Origin: Herpetosiphonaceae bacterium | GTDB lineage: Bacteria > Chloroflexota > Chloroflexia > Chloroflexales > Kallotenuaceae | Direction: 5' to 3' | Length of the DNA: 47,037 nucleotides | NCBI GenBank assembly: GCA_036374795.1 | Contig: DASUTC010000259.1 | Coordinates: forward strand, 1 to 47,037 | Part shown: positions 7,918 through 17,183 of the stretch, in pieces | Numbering within the stretch: the first letter of the stretch is position 1 | How the letters are laid out: each line of letters begins with the position of its first letter | Translations under genes and position numbers: made by a program | The notes under the pieces: model-generated | What the model saw: the letters and a program-made list of their open reading frames with translations, nothing else | Database searches by the model: none | Told to the model about the DNA's origin: nothing

Positions 7918-9015
7918 ATGTCCGACTCATCGTTTTCTCGTCGCTCGTTCCTCAAGATGTCGGTTGGCGTTGGCTCAAGCGTAGTAATCGGCGGCGTTGA
8001 GCTGCGCTTCGCGTCGCCCTCCTCCGCCTCGCCCGCGCCCGTCGATCTCGCCGCCGTCACCGCGCCGAACATCATCGGCTGCGATACCTGGGGCGCGCGA
8101 CAGCCCACCGAGCCAATCACAGTGCTCTCCTCGAAGCCAACCAAGGTGATCGTGCATCATACCGCCACGTCGAACTCCACCGACTACTCGCTGGCGCATG
8201 CCTACTCGCTGGCGCGGGCGATCCAGAACTACCACATGGACAACAATGGCTGGATCGACACCGGGCAGCAGTTTACGATTAGCCGGGGCGGCTATGTGCT
8301 GGAAGGACGCCACCGCAGCCTTGAGGTGTTGCAGGGCGGCGTCAACCACGTGCGCGGCGCGCACTGCCTGAACCAGAACGATGTTGCCGTTGGGATCGAG
8401 AACGAGGGCACCTACATAACGGCAACACCGCCCCAGGCGCTCTACGATAAGCTCGTGGCGATGTGCGCCTACATCTGCCAGCAGTACGGCATTCCCAGCA
8501 CGGAGATCTACGGCCACCGCGATTTCAACGCCACCGAGTGCCCCGGCGATAAGCTCTATGCCATGCTGCCGCAGCTCCGCAGCGATGTCGCGGCGCTGAT
8601 CGGCGGTCCCACCCCGCGTGTCTGGCCGATCGTTCAGCGTGGGCACACCGGCGAGCGTGTCAAGACCGTGCAATACCTGCTGCGCGAGCACGGCCAGAGC
8701 CTGACGGTCGACGGCATCTTCGGCTCAGGCACCGAGCGCGCCGTCAAGAAGTTCCAGTCCTCCAAGGGCCTGACCGCCGATGGGATTGTGGGCGCGCAAA
8801 CCTGGGAGGTGCTGGTGATCGTGACTAAGCAGGGCGATAGCGGCGACGCCGTGCGCGCCGTGCAGAGCCAGCTCGTCTCCAAAGGCTACAGCCTGGTGAT
8901 CGACGGCATCTTCGGCCCGGCCACCGACAGCGCGGTCAGGAGCTTTCAGACCTCGCGCGGCCTGACCGTCGATGGGATCGTCAGCCTCAATACCTGGAAC
9001 GCGCTGGTCCAGTAG
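7918..9015 (+). CDS. Tat-exported N-acetylmuramoyl-L-alanine amidase with two peptidoglycan-binding repeats
   Basis: A 365-aa secreted cell-wall hydrolase. It begins with a twin-arginine signal (SFSRRSFLKM, hydrophobic stretch, then a Ser/Pro-rich region). An Amidase_2/PGRP-type zinc domain (about 50-205) follows, with KVIVHHTATSN and GHRDFNATECPGDKLY supplying the metal-ligand histidines and the cysteine. Two PG_binding_1 repeats close the protein (about 235-300 and 303-365), each with a DGIFG...V..FQ...GL..DGIV pattern. GGGAGG precedes ATG by 8 nt. Export of a folded zinc enzyme through Tat fits the family. It has its own promoter and a terminator at 9035-9065. Confidence 0.93.
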   Translation: MSDSSFSRRSFLKMSVGVGSSVVIGGVELRFASPSSASPAPVDLAAVTAPNIIGCDTWGARQPTEPITVLSSKPTKVIVHHTATSNSTDYSLAHAYSLARAIQNYHMDNNGWIDTGQQFTISRGGYVLEGRHRSLEVLQGGVNHVRGAHCLNQNDVAVGIENEGTYITATPPQALYDKLVAMCAYICQQYGIPSTEIYGHRDFNATECPGDKLYAMLPQLRSDVAALIGGPTPRVWPIVQRGHTGERVKTVQYLLREHGQSLTVDGIFGSGTERAVKKFQSSKGLTADGIVGAQTWEVLVIVTKQGDSGDAVRAVQSQLVSKGYSLVIDGIFGPATDSAVRSFQTSRGLTVDGIVSLNTWNALVQ

Positions 9016-9034
9016 GCGATCCAGGCCGGCCAGA

Positions 9035-9065
9035 AGCGCCCGCCTCCACATCGGAAGCGGGCGCT
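9035..9065. terminator. hairpin terminator after the amidase gene
   Basis: A 9-bp perfect stem (AGCGCCCGC with GCGGGCGCT) and a 13-nt loop, 20 nt downstream of the amidase stop and 22 nt from the stop of the convergent esterase gene. Confidence 0.65.
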
Positions 9066-9086
9066 GTACGTCGATCCGCGCCTCGG

Positions 9087-10748
9087 CTACCTCGCAAGCA
9101 GCGGCAGATACACGCTGGCTCTGGCGGAGAGACGCAACGCCGCCCAGTGGTGCGGCAGCGTCTGGCGCATGTGCTCGTCGGCGGTGCGCCAGTTGTGCCC
9201 GCCGGCCAGGATCGCCGGGAGCGGACCTGTGACGCCCTTCTGGATCAGCTTGTGCCGCAGATGCTCGCCACGGTAGAAGTTGGCATCGCTCGGCTCAGCC
9301 GATTCGGGGCCGTACTGGATCAGCCAGCGGATGCTGCGGACCTCGGCGACGCTGCGGTTGCAGACGATGTTCGGCGCGTTGTTGGCGGCGGCGTATGCTC
9401 GATCGCGTGGCTGGTCGAAGACCGGATCGAAGAGCGAGAGGCCGAAGACGCCGTCGCTCTCCGCGATGCTCTGGCACGTGGCGTCGGCGTAGAAGTACAG
9501 CCCGTCGAACGCTCCGGCGGTGCTGAACAGCTCAGGATGCTGCGACGCGATCTTGGTGCTCATGAAGCCGCCTAGCGAGAAGCCGTCCACGCCGCGACCG
9601 GAGCGCGTCGGCACCGTGCGATAGTGCCCGTCGACGTAGGGCACGAGCTCCTGCACCAGATAATCCTCGAAGCGTCCCGTGCCGACACCCGCCGCGCTGG
9701 TCAGCTCCGGCGCGAGAAAGTTGGTCAGCATGCCGGAGACTGAGTTGTCGGCGCTGCTGATGCCGGGAAAGACCAGGATCATCGGCCCGACCTGCCCCGC
9801 CGCGAGCAGCTCCTCGTACACGTCGATCACATTGCGACCGCCGCGCGTGCTGTCCTCCTGCTGGTTGATCCATTCGCGCTCGTGGCCCCGGAAGAGGTAG
9901 AGCGTCGGGTAGCGCAGCCCCGGCCTGGCGCTGTACTCCGGCGGCGTGTAGACATAAAACTCTTTGGCGACGCCAAGCGTCTGGCTGTCGAGCGCGATCT
10001 TCTCGACCCGTGGATCATAGACCACGGTGCAGCGATCGGCCCAGGCTGCGACGGACGCGCTGATCGTGCCGCCCACCGTGGCAACTGCGGTACGATTGGG
10101 AATGTTGACGCACTCCGCCGTCTGCTCGACCGAGCCCCACGATCCGCGCGTGAACTTGAACTCAAGCGTGCTGCCCTCGCTGACGGTGATCGTGCCGGTG
10201 GCCTGCAAGCCGCTGCGCACCAGCGGCGTGGCGCTCGGATTCCAGCCCTGGAAGTTTCCGGCGATGTAGATCGTATCGCCCGGCTGTGTCGTCTGCGGAA
10301 GCGTCACCGAGACGCTCATCGTCACGTCCGGCCCCGGCTCGTTCTGGACATCGGCCCAGCGCGCGACGCTATCGCTCACCGTGCGATCGGCGTCGGCGGT
10401 GGTCGTGCGGTTGGCAAGCTCGCTGCCGTCGGCGGCCTTCTCGACGCTGCTCCACGAGCCGCGCGTGTACTTGTACTCCAGATTCGTGCCTGCCGCGAAT
10501 GAGAGCGTAATGCTGGCGGTGTTGCCGGAGCGTTGCATTGGCGTGGAGCCCGGATTCCAGCCCGTGAAATTTCCGGCGATGTAGATCGTGTCGGCGGCGG
10601 GCGTTTCGGGCGGCAGCGTCACCTGAAAGGTCAGCGACACGTCAGCCGTGGGCGCGGGAAGCTGCCGGGCCTGCGCGCTCAAGCTCAGCGTACCGAAGAG
10701 CATCGTCAAGAGGAGTCCCAGGATAGGGACGGCGGCGCGTGATTTCAT
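9087..10748 (-). CDS. secreted esterase with two N-terminal CBM20-like domains
   Basis: A 553-aa exported protein. After a signal peptide (KSRAAVPILGLLLTMLFGTL, cleavage probably after SAQA), two related beta-sandwich modules occur at about 30-130 and 135-240. Both contain DTIYIAGNF-GWNP and LE(Y/F)K(Y/F)TRGSW, the pattern of starch-binding (CBM20) domains. The C-terminal part (about 245-545) is an esterase D / enterochelin-esterase-like alpha/beta hydrolase with YPTLYLFRGH and the nucleophile elbow GFSLGG. GHNW near the end probably carries the catalytic His. AAAGGA lies 5 nt before ATG 10748. Carbohydrate-ester or polymer cleavage outside the cell is inferred from the domain mix. Confidence 0.85.
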   Translation of the reverse strand: MKSRAAVPILGLLLTMLFGTLSLSAQARQLPAPTADVSLTFQVTLPPETPAADTIYIAGNFTGWNPGSTPMQRSGNTASITLSFAAGTNLEYKYTRGSWSSVEKAADGSELANRTTTADADRTVSDSVARWADVQNEPGPDVTMSVSVTLPQTTQPGDTIYIAGNFQGWNPSATPLVRSGLQATGTITVSEGSTLEFKFTRGSWGSVEQTAECVNIPNRTAVATVGGTISASVAAWADRCTVVYDPRVEKIALDSQTLGVAKEFYVYTPPEYSARPGLRYPTLYLFRGHEREWINQQEDSTRGGRNVIDVYEELLAAGQVGPMILVFPGISSADNSVSGMLTNFLAPELTSAAGVGTGRFEDYLVQELVPYVDGHYRTVPTRSGRGVDGFSLGGFMSTKIASQHPELFSTAGAFDGLYFYADATCQSIAESDGVFGLSLFDPVFDQPRDRAYAAANNAPNIVCNRSVAEVRSIRWLIQYGPESAEPSDANFYRGEHLRHKLIQKGVTGPLPAILAGGHNWRTADEHMRQTLPHHWAALRLSARASVYLPLLAR

Positions 10749-10843
10749 GGGTATCCTTTCCATTGGCGGGCGATACACGTTGGGATCTGCGGCGCAGAAG
10801 CCGGGGTCGTCTCCTGCTGGTTGGTGACAATGATGTGCCGCGC

Positions 10844-10852
10844 ATTATAGCA
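10844..10852 (-). promoter_or_regulatory. extended -10 promoter of the esterase gene
   Basis: On the minus strand, TG, one base, TATAAT (10849-10844), giving a leader of about 90 nt before ATG 10748. The -35 is poor. Confidence 0.5.
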
Positions 10853-10977
10853 TGACCACGCCTGGAATCTCAGGGTGCTGGCCCTCGACCGATGATGGGC
10901 CGAAGGTCCCTTGAGCCTGTGTGTCGGATGGTCGCCCAACGATCAGAAGCCAAACTATTCACGTCAGCTTGCAGCCA

Positions 10978-11006
10978 TTGACGCGGGCCGATCGACATGG
11001 TACTAT
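10978..11006 (+). promoter_or_regulatory. sigma-70-type promoter of the M23 peptidase gene
   Basis: TTGACG (10978-10983), 17 nt, TACTAT (11001-11006) preceded by TGG. It overlaps the first possible ATG at 10997 and so places the real start downstream, at 11048. Confidence 0.75.
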
Positions 11007-11047
11007 CCGCCTGTCTCCTGCATCTGACAGCAAATAATAGGTTGCTC

Positions 11048-13516
11048 ATGCGCGTTTCCAATCGGCTGTTCTGCTTCATCATACTCTTCAGCCTGGGTCT
11101 AGGATCGATCGTTCCTGCTGCCGCAGCGCCGTCAAGCGCCGCCGCACAGCTCAACGTCCAAAAATTTTTGGACGGGCAGCCCGGTGCCCTCAAAAGCTAC
11201 CGCGAGGGCAAGTACACTGCCGCGCAGGTGATCGAAGGCTATACCTCGTACTACAATCTCGATCCGCGCATCATCCTGACGCTGCTTGAGCTAGGGCCGC
11301 GTCTGCTAACGGAGCCCACGCCCGCGCCGGAGACGATCCGCAAGCCGTTCGGCGCGGCAGGTCCCGACGGGCTTACGCAGCAGGTCGAGTGGGCCGTGCG
11401 CGATATTCGCGCGGGCTTCGGCCCGTACACGAGCGCGCCGGTAGTCAAGTTCAGCGATGGTACCAGCGTAACGCTTGACATAAAACAAGAGGCATCGGTG
11501 ATCGCCGTGCAGCGCTTCCTGGCGAGTGGTCGCGCGCAGAGCGAGTGGCGCGGCCTGGTCGATCGCTATGTGCCGCTGTACACGCAGCTCTGGGGCAAGG
11601 AGCCCGCGCTCCCGACGCCAACACCCGCCGCGTCGCGTCCGTTTCTCAAGCTGCCGTGGCCTGCCGGAGTCGAGGTGATCCACTCGTCGTATTTCGACCA
11701 CGCCTATCCCACGGTCGATCGCGGCGGCGATGGCAACTCGTTTATCGTCAACTACCTGGGACGCGGCAACCTGTCGTATAACACGCACGACGGCCACGAT
11801 TATTATTTTCCCGCTCAGCCGATCGGCACGCCGATGCTGGCCGCCGCGCCAGGCATCGCCTATGCCTACACCACGCGCGGCAACGGCGTCGTGATCCGCC
11901 ACGGCGGCGCGTACGCGGGCTACGAGACGATCTACTGGCATCTCGATCAGTTCGCGGTCATCTTCGAGGGCAAGATCGACAAAGGCGTCGGCGTGGCGGT
12001 CGAGGCCGGGACGGTGCTCGGCACCAGCGGCAAGACCGGCTTCACCTCCGGCGGTGCGCATCTGCACTTCGAGGTCCGGCACAACGGCAAGCAGGTCGAT
12101 CCCTACGGCTGGTACGGCTCCGGCCCCGATCCGTGCTCTGCCTGGGCCGCTGGCTGCGAGACGAGCGTCTGGCTGTGGGACGAGAGCCTGAGCGGCCTGT
12201 ACGACTTTACCCGCCCCGACGCGCCCGCGCCGCAAGATCGCGAGCCGCCGACAGGCAATCTAGCGGTCGTGCCCGACGGTGATCTTGGCCTGCTGGCTCA
12301 CTTCGACGAGAACCTCGTCCCGGCGATTGGTCAGGGCATCGTGGAGTTTAGCGGCACTCAGGGATCGTCAGGGGCGAAGCCGAGCTTCAAGGAAGGCGTC
12401 TTCGATCGCGCGATCGAGCTGTCGTCGCTGGGGCTGAGCTATCCGATCAGCGGCAATCTTGAGCTTGAGCGCGGCACGATCGCGTTCTGGGCCAGGCTTC
12501 CGGCGGAGTATCCGCAGAGCCGCAGCAAACGTCACTATCTGGTCGCGGCGAGCGCGAATCCTGAGGACGGCAAAGTTTACACCGATACGCTGGCGCTGCG
12601 ACGTGAGCAGACCGACGAGCGCGCGCTGTGGAATTTCTGGACGGTCGACAGCGGCGGCGTCGCGCACAATCTCACCGTCTCCGACACGCTCCAGCGCGAC
12701 GCCTGGCACCATTTCGCGGTGGCCTGGGAGCGCGACACGGGGCGCAAGTCGCTCTTTATCGATGGGCAGCTTACGGCGCAGGCTAGCTCGATCGCGCTGC
12801 CGAACAGTCTTGGCGAGCAGCTTCAGCTTGGACGCTTTATCGCCGGATTTGGCGCGAGCGGCATTGCGCTGGATGAGCTGGCGGTCTTCAAGCGTGCGCT
12901 GAACGGACGCGAGATCAAGCGGCTGGCGGAGAAGCAAGATCTCTATTCGCGCAGCGCGGGTCCGATCAGCACGGCGCGCATCGTGACGGATCGCACGGTG
13001 GTGCTGGATGCCAACGCGATCGATCCGCAGGGCGGCATCGTCTCGGTCCAACTGCGCCGCGACAACGAGCCGTGGTCAGGGCCGCTGGCCTACCACGACA
13101 GCTATCGCTGGTCGATCACCGGCACCGAGGGCACGCATACGTTCGCGATCCGCTACCGCGACCGCGCCGACAACGAGACGGTGGTGACGACGACGCTTGA
13201 GCTTCAGTCGCCGATCAGCGCGACCGGCGAGGTGCGCTCGACCTTCGATACGGCGGCGGTGCTGAGCCTGGCGGTCAACGGCATCGATCCTGAGCCGCAG
13301 GGCACGCAGACACCGCAGATGTGGATGTCGGAGCATGTCGAGATGCAGCTCTCGATCCACGAGGATTTCCGCGATGCCGTCTGGGAGCCGTTCGTAGATG
13401 TGCGCGTGTGGAACTGGCAGCCCGGCCAGGAGCGCAAGGTCTTCGTGCGCTTCCGCGACGAGCAAGGCCGCATCAGCAAGCCGCAGCCGGTCGGCCCCGA
13501 CGTCACCGCGCCATAG
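11048..13516 (+). CDS. secreted M23-type metallopeptidase with LamG-like domain
   Basis: An 822-aa exported protein. ATG 11048 is chosen because a promoter covers the earlier ATG at 10997, and because it opens a signal peptide (NRLFCFIILFSLGLGSIVPA). Residues about 30-190 are an unrecognised helical region. About 195-360 is an M23 peptidoglycan endopeptidase/LysM-peptidase-like fold, with THDGHDYYF and the zinc motif HLHFEVRHNG. About 400-630 resembles a concanavalin-A/LamG lectin domain (GTIAFWARLP, AWHHFAVAWERDTGRKSLF). The remainder has Ig-like, strand-rich stretches. It probably acts on peptidoglycan or a surface polymer outside the cell. The Shine-Dalgarno sequence is weak. Confidence 0.85.
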   Translation: MRVSNRLFCFIILFSLGLGSIVPAAAAPSSAAAQLNVQKFLDGQPGALKSYREGKYTAAQVIEGYTSYYNLDPRIILTLLELGPRLLTEPTPAPETIRKPFGAAGPDGLTQQVEWAVRDIRAGFGPYTSAPVVKFSDGTSVTLDIKQEASVIAVQRFLASGRAQSEWRGLVDRYVPLYTQLWGKEPALPTPTPAASRPFLKLPWPAGVEVIHSSYFDHAYPTVDRGGDGNSFIVNYLGRGNLSYNTHDGHDYYFPAQPIGTPMLAAAPGIAYAYTTRGNGVVIRHGGAYAGYETIYWHLDQFAVIFEGKIDKGVGVAVEAGTVLGTSGKTGFTSGGAHLHFEVRHNGKQVDPYGWYGSGPDPCSAWAAGCETSVWLWDESLSGLYDFTRPDAPAPQDREPPTGNLAVVPDGDLGLLAHFDENLVPAIGQGIVEFSGTQGSSGAKPSFKEGVFDRAIELSSLGLSYPISGNLELERGTIAFWARLPAEYPQSRSKRHYLVAASANPEDGKVYTDTLALRREQTDERALWNFWTVDSGGVAHNLTVSDTLQRDAWHHFAVAWERDTGRKSLFIDGQLTAQASSIALPNSLGEQLQLGRFIAGFGASGIALDELAVFKRALNGREIKRLAEKQDLYSRSAGPISTARIVTDRTVVLDANAIDPQGGIVSVQLRRDNEPWSGPLAYHDSYRWSITGTEGTHTFAIRYRDRADNETVVTTTLELQSPISATGEVRSTFDTAAVLSLAVNGIDPEPQGTQTPQMWMSEHVEMQLSIHEDFRDAVWEPFVDVRVWNWQPGQERKVFVRFRDEQGRISKPQPVGPDVTAP

Positions 13517-13523
13517 CGGGCGC

Positions 13524-13600
13524 AGAACAAGGGAACCAGGAGCCGAGAACTAAGAGAACTCGAAACTTGAAACTCGAAACTTGGAACTTGAAACTCGAAA
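13524..13600 (+). repeat. eleven-unit heptanucleotide array
   Basis: Eleven consecutive 7-nt units stay in strict register from 13524 to 13600. They begin GAACAAG and end in alternating TTGAAAC and TCGAAAC units. GAA is the common core. This is the clearest copy of the family in the window. It lies between convergent genes, directly before the terminator hairpin at 13613-13638. Confidence 0.8.
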
Positions 13601-13612
13601 GCAGACGAAAAT

Positions 13613-13638
13613 AACGCCCTGGCATATGCCGGGGCGTT
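13613..13638. terminator. hairpin terminator between convergent genes
   Basis: A near-perfect inverted repeat, AACGCCC-T-GGC / GCC-G-GGGCGTT, with an ATAT loop and one mismatch. T-rich sequence follows on the plus strand, and a short A-run lies on the other side. Confidence 0.7.
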
Positions 13639-13782
13639 TGTCGTTAAGCGTGTTCGATCGGTAGGGACGTGAAGATCGATTCGTGGATAGTGACGATCGG
13701 CGCGTAGTGCATACGTCCCTATGGGATCGGCTGTACGGGCACGATTGATGGCATGCGATGCATGGATCGGTGTCGATGCATT

Positions 13783-13836
13783 TCCCCCTCTCCTATGCAA
13801 TGGGAGAGGGGTGCCCTCTGGGCCCGGGTGAGGGCC
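13783..13836 (+). repeat. CCCCTCTCC / GGGGTGAGGGC hairpin repeat
   Basis: A hairpin of CCCCTCTCC (13785-13793) and GGAGAGGGG (13803-13811) is followed by GTGCCCTCTGGGC and GGGTGAGGGC. Related copies lie at 34758-34842 and, inverted, at 40559-40606. It ends just before the kinase stop codon. The rest of the 13639-13782 gap shows nothing I can name. Confidence 0.65.
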
Positions 13837-13839
13837 TGC

Positions 13840-16506
13840 CTACCCCGCAACCGGCAGGATCAGCGTAAACGTCGAGCCTTTGCCAAGCTCGCTGGTGAGC
13901 CAGAGCCTACCGCCCATCAGCAGCGCCAGCGGACGCACGATCGCCAGGCCCAGACCTGTCCCGCCCGCCTCGACCTTCAGGTCGCTCTCGACGCGGTAGA
14001 AGCGCTCGAAGATACGCTCCTGGTCTTCGGGCGCGATGCCGATACCGGTATCGGTCACGTCGATCTGCACGTAGGTGCGGCGCGTCGCCAGGCCCGCGCG
14101 CTGCTCGGCTGGCAGATCTTTGCCCTGGATCTTCCTGGCCGCGATCGTGATCTGGCCCTGCTTGGGCGTGTACTTGATCGCATTCGAGAGCAGATTGTCC
14201 AAGATCTGCTGGAAGCGCGTGGTATCGACCAGCACAGGAGGCATCTCCATCGGCGCATCGATCAGCAGGTTTTGCTCGCGGCTGGTCAGCAGCGTTTGCT
14301 GACTATTGACCGTCATGCTCACGGTGTCGAGGACGCGCACCGGCTTGAAGTCAAGCTCCACACTGCCCGACTCGATCTTGGTGATGTCGAGCAGATCGTT
14401 GATGATCGCCGTCATGCGCTCGGCGCTGGTCTTGATCGTGTCGAGCAGCTGGCGCTGGGTGGGGCTTAGCTCGCCCATCGAGCCCATGCCGAGCAGTTGG
14501 ACATAGCCTTTGATCACCGTCATCGGCGTGCGCAGCTCGTGGCTGACCGTACCGATAAACTCGGTCTTGAGCCGGTCCGACTCGATCTCACGGGTGATGT
14601 CGCGCAGGATCGCCACGCCGCCCAGCAGCTCGCCGCGATCGGTCAGCACGGGGCCGAGCGCCATATCCACCGAGCGCGGCCCGATGCGGAACGTGGTGCG
14701 GAACTGGCGTGGCTGGCCCTGATCGTCGCGTGGATCGGCCAGCAGGTCGCGCAGCGGCGAGCGCTCAGGGCCGGAGATCTTGAGCGTGCGCAGGATCTCG
14801 TGGATATTCGCCATGAACAGCTCTTCCAGCGGCTGCTCAAGGATACGCGCGCTCATCGGATTGGCGAGCATGACCTGTCCGTCACAGTCGCAGACGACCA
14901 CGCCATCGGCGATCGATTGCAGGATCGCCTGGCTCTGGCTGGAGGTCGCGCGCTCGGCCTGGACCATCATCGCCAGCTTCGCGGCCTGCTCGCTGATATA
15001 GTAGTACAGATCGGCGTTGTGCAGCGCGCTCGCAACCTCGTTGGCGACGACGGTCAGCACGCGCTGGTGCTCCTGCTTGAAGTAGCCGATCTCTGGATGC
15101 GACAGGATCAGCACGCCCAGCAGCCCATCGGAGGCCGTGATCGGCACGCCCAGCAGCGAGCCGCGATGCTTGTGCTCGCCCTCGGCAACCTGCGGCTCGA
15201 CCCAGCGCGGGTCGAGCATCACGTCGTCGATCAGCACCGGCATGCGATGCTGCGCGACCCATCCGGCGACGCCCATGCCGATCGGGAAGTGGCTGATCTG
15301 CTTGTTATTGCTGCCGAGCGTCGCCCGCCGCACAAGCTGAGCCGTCTCGGTATCCAGCAGCAGCACCGATCCATGGCTGACCGACATGCGCTGCGCGAGC
15401 ACCTGGAGCAGCTCGTTCAGCATCGTGTCTACGTCGAGCGTGCTGATCACGGCGCTCGAAATCGCGTAGAGCAGATCGAGACGGTCGCGCTCGGCACGAA
15501 GCTCCTGGGTGCGCTCCTGAATGCGCTGCTCAAGCTCGGCGTTGAAGCGCACGATCTGCTCGTACAGCCGGGCATTCTCCAGCGCCAGCGCGGCCTGGTT
15601 TGCCAGCGATTGCGCCAGCGCGATCTGCTCCGTGCTGAGACGATCCGGCGGCCCCTGGATCACGATCACGCCCAGCCGATCTTCGCCGGCCAGCAGCGGC
15701 AGCGCCAGCAGCGCCGACTGGGGATCGACCCAGCCGCCGTCTTGAGTCGACGATGGATCGGGCAGCAGCCAGGGCTTGGCGCGGCGTAGCGCCTGCGGCA
15801 CCAGGCTTGTTTCTTCGAGCGCGTAGCGGATCGTTTCGAGCGGCTGCGGGTAGCCCCAGGCGCGCGCGTTGATCAACTGCTGGTCGGCGCGCAGCCAGAT
15901 CGCGCAGCGGTCGGCGCTGAGCGCCTGTTGCAGCTCCTGCCCGATAATGCTGACCAGCTCGTGAAGCTGGAGGCTGCCGCTGAGCGCCTGGGAGAACTTG
16001 AAGAGCCGGTTGATGCGCATGGCAACAAAATCAGCCTCCTCAGTCGCCATCGCAAGCTGCGTCGCCATAAACTCCGCCTCGTCGATCCGCTGACGCAGCG
16101 CCAGCTCGATCTCCTGGCCGAACTGCCGCGAGAGCACGCCGACCATCCACTCGGTGAGCGGCTCGAACTCGGCCAACACCTGCATCATCACCTGCGGCTC
16201 GTCCTCTTGCAGCGCCAGATCCCACAGGATGCGACGGATCTGGAACGGAATCTCCAGCAGTTGCGGCAGCGTTCGGTCGGTGCGTCCACGCAGATGCGGG
16301 GCCTGGTTGAGCGCAGCAGTAAGCATGGAGTAGTCGCCACGCGCCGCCGCGATCAATCCCGCGTAGGCCTGCACGAAGAACGTGGTACGTAGCTCGGAGG
16401 TGCCAAGTCGCTCGTCGCTGACGCCACGCTCACGGATGCGGCGCGCCCAGCGCGGAATGATCTCGGACTCGTGGGTTTCAAGCCAATGGGCTAAGCGTTC
16501 GCTCAT
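13840..16506 (-). CDS. hybrid sensor histidine kinase: RsbR-N-like, GAF, GAF, PAS, HisKA, HATPase
   Basis: An 888-aa soluble sensor kinase. Residues about 1-150 resemble the RsbRD N-terminal (non-haem globin-like) sensor domain. GAF domains lie at about 175-315 and 350-500, joined by a coiled coil (ELEQRIQERTQELRAERDRL). A PAS domain lies at about 525-635. HisKA carries the phosphorylated His656 in TVSHELRTPM. The ATPase has the N box NLLSNAIKYTP, DTGIGIAPED and GGTGLGLAI. No receiver domain is attached, and no response-regulator gene is adjacent. The frame continues upstream, but ATG 16506 starts right at the N-domain and the sequence before it looks like heptad repeat. It is third in a unit after rsbT and the rsbX-like gene. 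Confidence 0.88.
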   Translation of the reverse strand: MSERLAHWLETHESEIIPRWARRIRERGVSDERLGTSELRTTFFVQAYAGLIAAARGDYSMLTAALNQAPHLRGRTDRTLPQLLEIPFQIRRILWDLALQEDEPQVMMQVLAEFEPLTEWMVGVLSRQFGQEIELALRQRIDEAEFMATQLAMATEEADFVAMRINRLFKFSQALSGSLQLHELVSIIGQELQQALSADRCAIWLRADQQLINARAWGYPQPLETIRYALEETSLVPQALRRAKPWLLPDPSSTQDGGWVDPQSALLALPLLAGEDRLGVIVIQGPPDRLSTEQIALAQSLANQAALALENARLYEQIVRFNAELEQRIQERTQELRAERDRLDLLYAISSAVISTLDVDTMLNELLQVLAQRMSVSHGSVLLLDTETAQLVRRATLGSNNKQISHFPIGMGVAGWVAQHRMPVLIDDVMLDPRWVEPQVAEGEHKHRGSLLGVPITASDGLLGVLILSHPEIGYFKQEHQRVLTVVANEVASALHNADLYYYISEQAAKLAMMVQAERATSSQSQAILQSIADGVVVCDCDGQVMLANPMSARILEQPLEELFMANIHEILRTLKISGPERSPLRDLLADPRDDQGQPRQFRTTFRIGPRSVDMALGPVLTDRGELLGGVAILRDITREIESDRLKTEFIGTVSHELRTPMTVIKGYVQLLGMGSMGELSPTQRQLLDTIKTSAERMTAIINDLLDITKIESGSVELDFKPVRVLDTVSMTVNSQQTLLTSREQNLLIDAPMEMPPVLVDTTRFQQILDNLLSNAIKYTPKQGQITIAARKIQGKDLPAEQRAGLATRRTYVQIDVTDTGIGIAPEDQERIFERFYRVESDLKVEAGGTGLGLAIVRPLALLMGGRLWLTSELGKGSTFTLILPVAG

Positions 16507-16584
16507 ATTCGGAGTTCCAGGTTCCATGTGCCAAGGCGTTGCGCGCCGCTGCCCGCTCCTTGACACGTGGTGCTTTGTGCTCGG

Positions 16585-17178
16585 TTATGGGTGCTGGGGG
16601 GAGACAGACCGGGTCTTCGCCACGACCACCGTCGCGTCGTCGATGCTTTTGCCGAAGTGCTCTAAGATCCGCTCGGCCAGCGGCTGCGGCTCCAGCACCT
16701 CGCTCATCAGCGGCGCTTCCGAGAAGCGCATCGAGATGCCGTCGCTGAACAAGATAAAGGTATCGCCGCCGTCGAACCTGGCCTTGTGCTCCATCAGCGA
16801 CGGCATGCGGTAGCCGACGATCCCGTTGCGCGAGAGCGGCTTGATCGTGTGCTGGCTGATCACGTAGATCCCGATGTTGCCGACGCCGACGTACTGCGCC
16901 TCCTGATGGACAAGATCGAGCCGCAGCAGGCCGATCACCGCGCCGCGCGTGCCCATACAGGCGTTATGCGCGGCCTGCATGATCATCGAGAGCGGGCGAT
17001 CGGCAAGGTTGTCGATGGCGTCGTATGCTTTCCGGGCGGCCTCGGCGGCAGCCATCCCGCCGCCCAATCCGTCGATCACGGCGACCAGCGCCTGGTCGCC
17101 ATGATTCTTGACCAGGTAGCTATCGCCGGAGATCGTGGCCCCAGCCTTGGGTCGCTCGGCCACGCCTATATCGAGCAT
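16585..17178 (-). CDS. RsbX-like PP2C-family serine phosphatase
   Basis: A 197-aa minimal SpoIIE/PP2C-type phosphatase. The metal-binding aspartates sit in ISGDSYLVK, VAVIDGLGGGMAA and ILFSDGIS, and DDATVVVAK closes the fold. In Bacillus-type stressosomes RsbX dephosphorylates RsbS and RsbR and resets the system. GAGGA precedes ATG 17178 by 8 nt, five bases after the rsbT stop, which favours this start over the overlapping upstream ATG 17217. The length and the lack of any fused sensor fit RsbX. Its substrate here is inferred from context only. Confidence 0.83.
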   Translation of the reverse strand: MLDIGVAERPKAGATISGDSYLVKNHGDQALVAVIDGLGGGMAAAEAARKAYDAIDNLADRPLSMIMQAAHNACMGTRGAVIGLLRLDLVHQEAQYVGVGNIGIYVISQHTIKPLSRNGIVGYRMPSLMEHKARFDGGDTFILFSDGISMRFSEAPLMSEVLEPQPLAERILEHFGKSIDDATVVVAKTRSVSPQHP

Positions 17179-17183
17179 GCTTG

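Noticed and set aside
7662-8144. A 160-codon minus-strand open frame
   Set aside because: It runs through repeats and the antisense of the amidase signal peptide, and the product has no recognisable fold.
10997-11047. Earlier ATG for the M23 peptidase gene
   Set aside because: It is covered by the promoter (10978-11006), and it would put 17 extra residues in front of a normal signal peptide.
16506-16566. Upstream extension of the histidine kinase
   Set aside because: The extension reads through heptad-like sequence and lies before the natural beginning of the RsbR-N-like domain.
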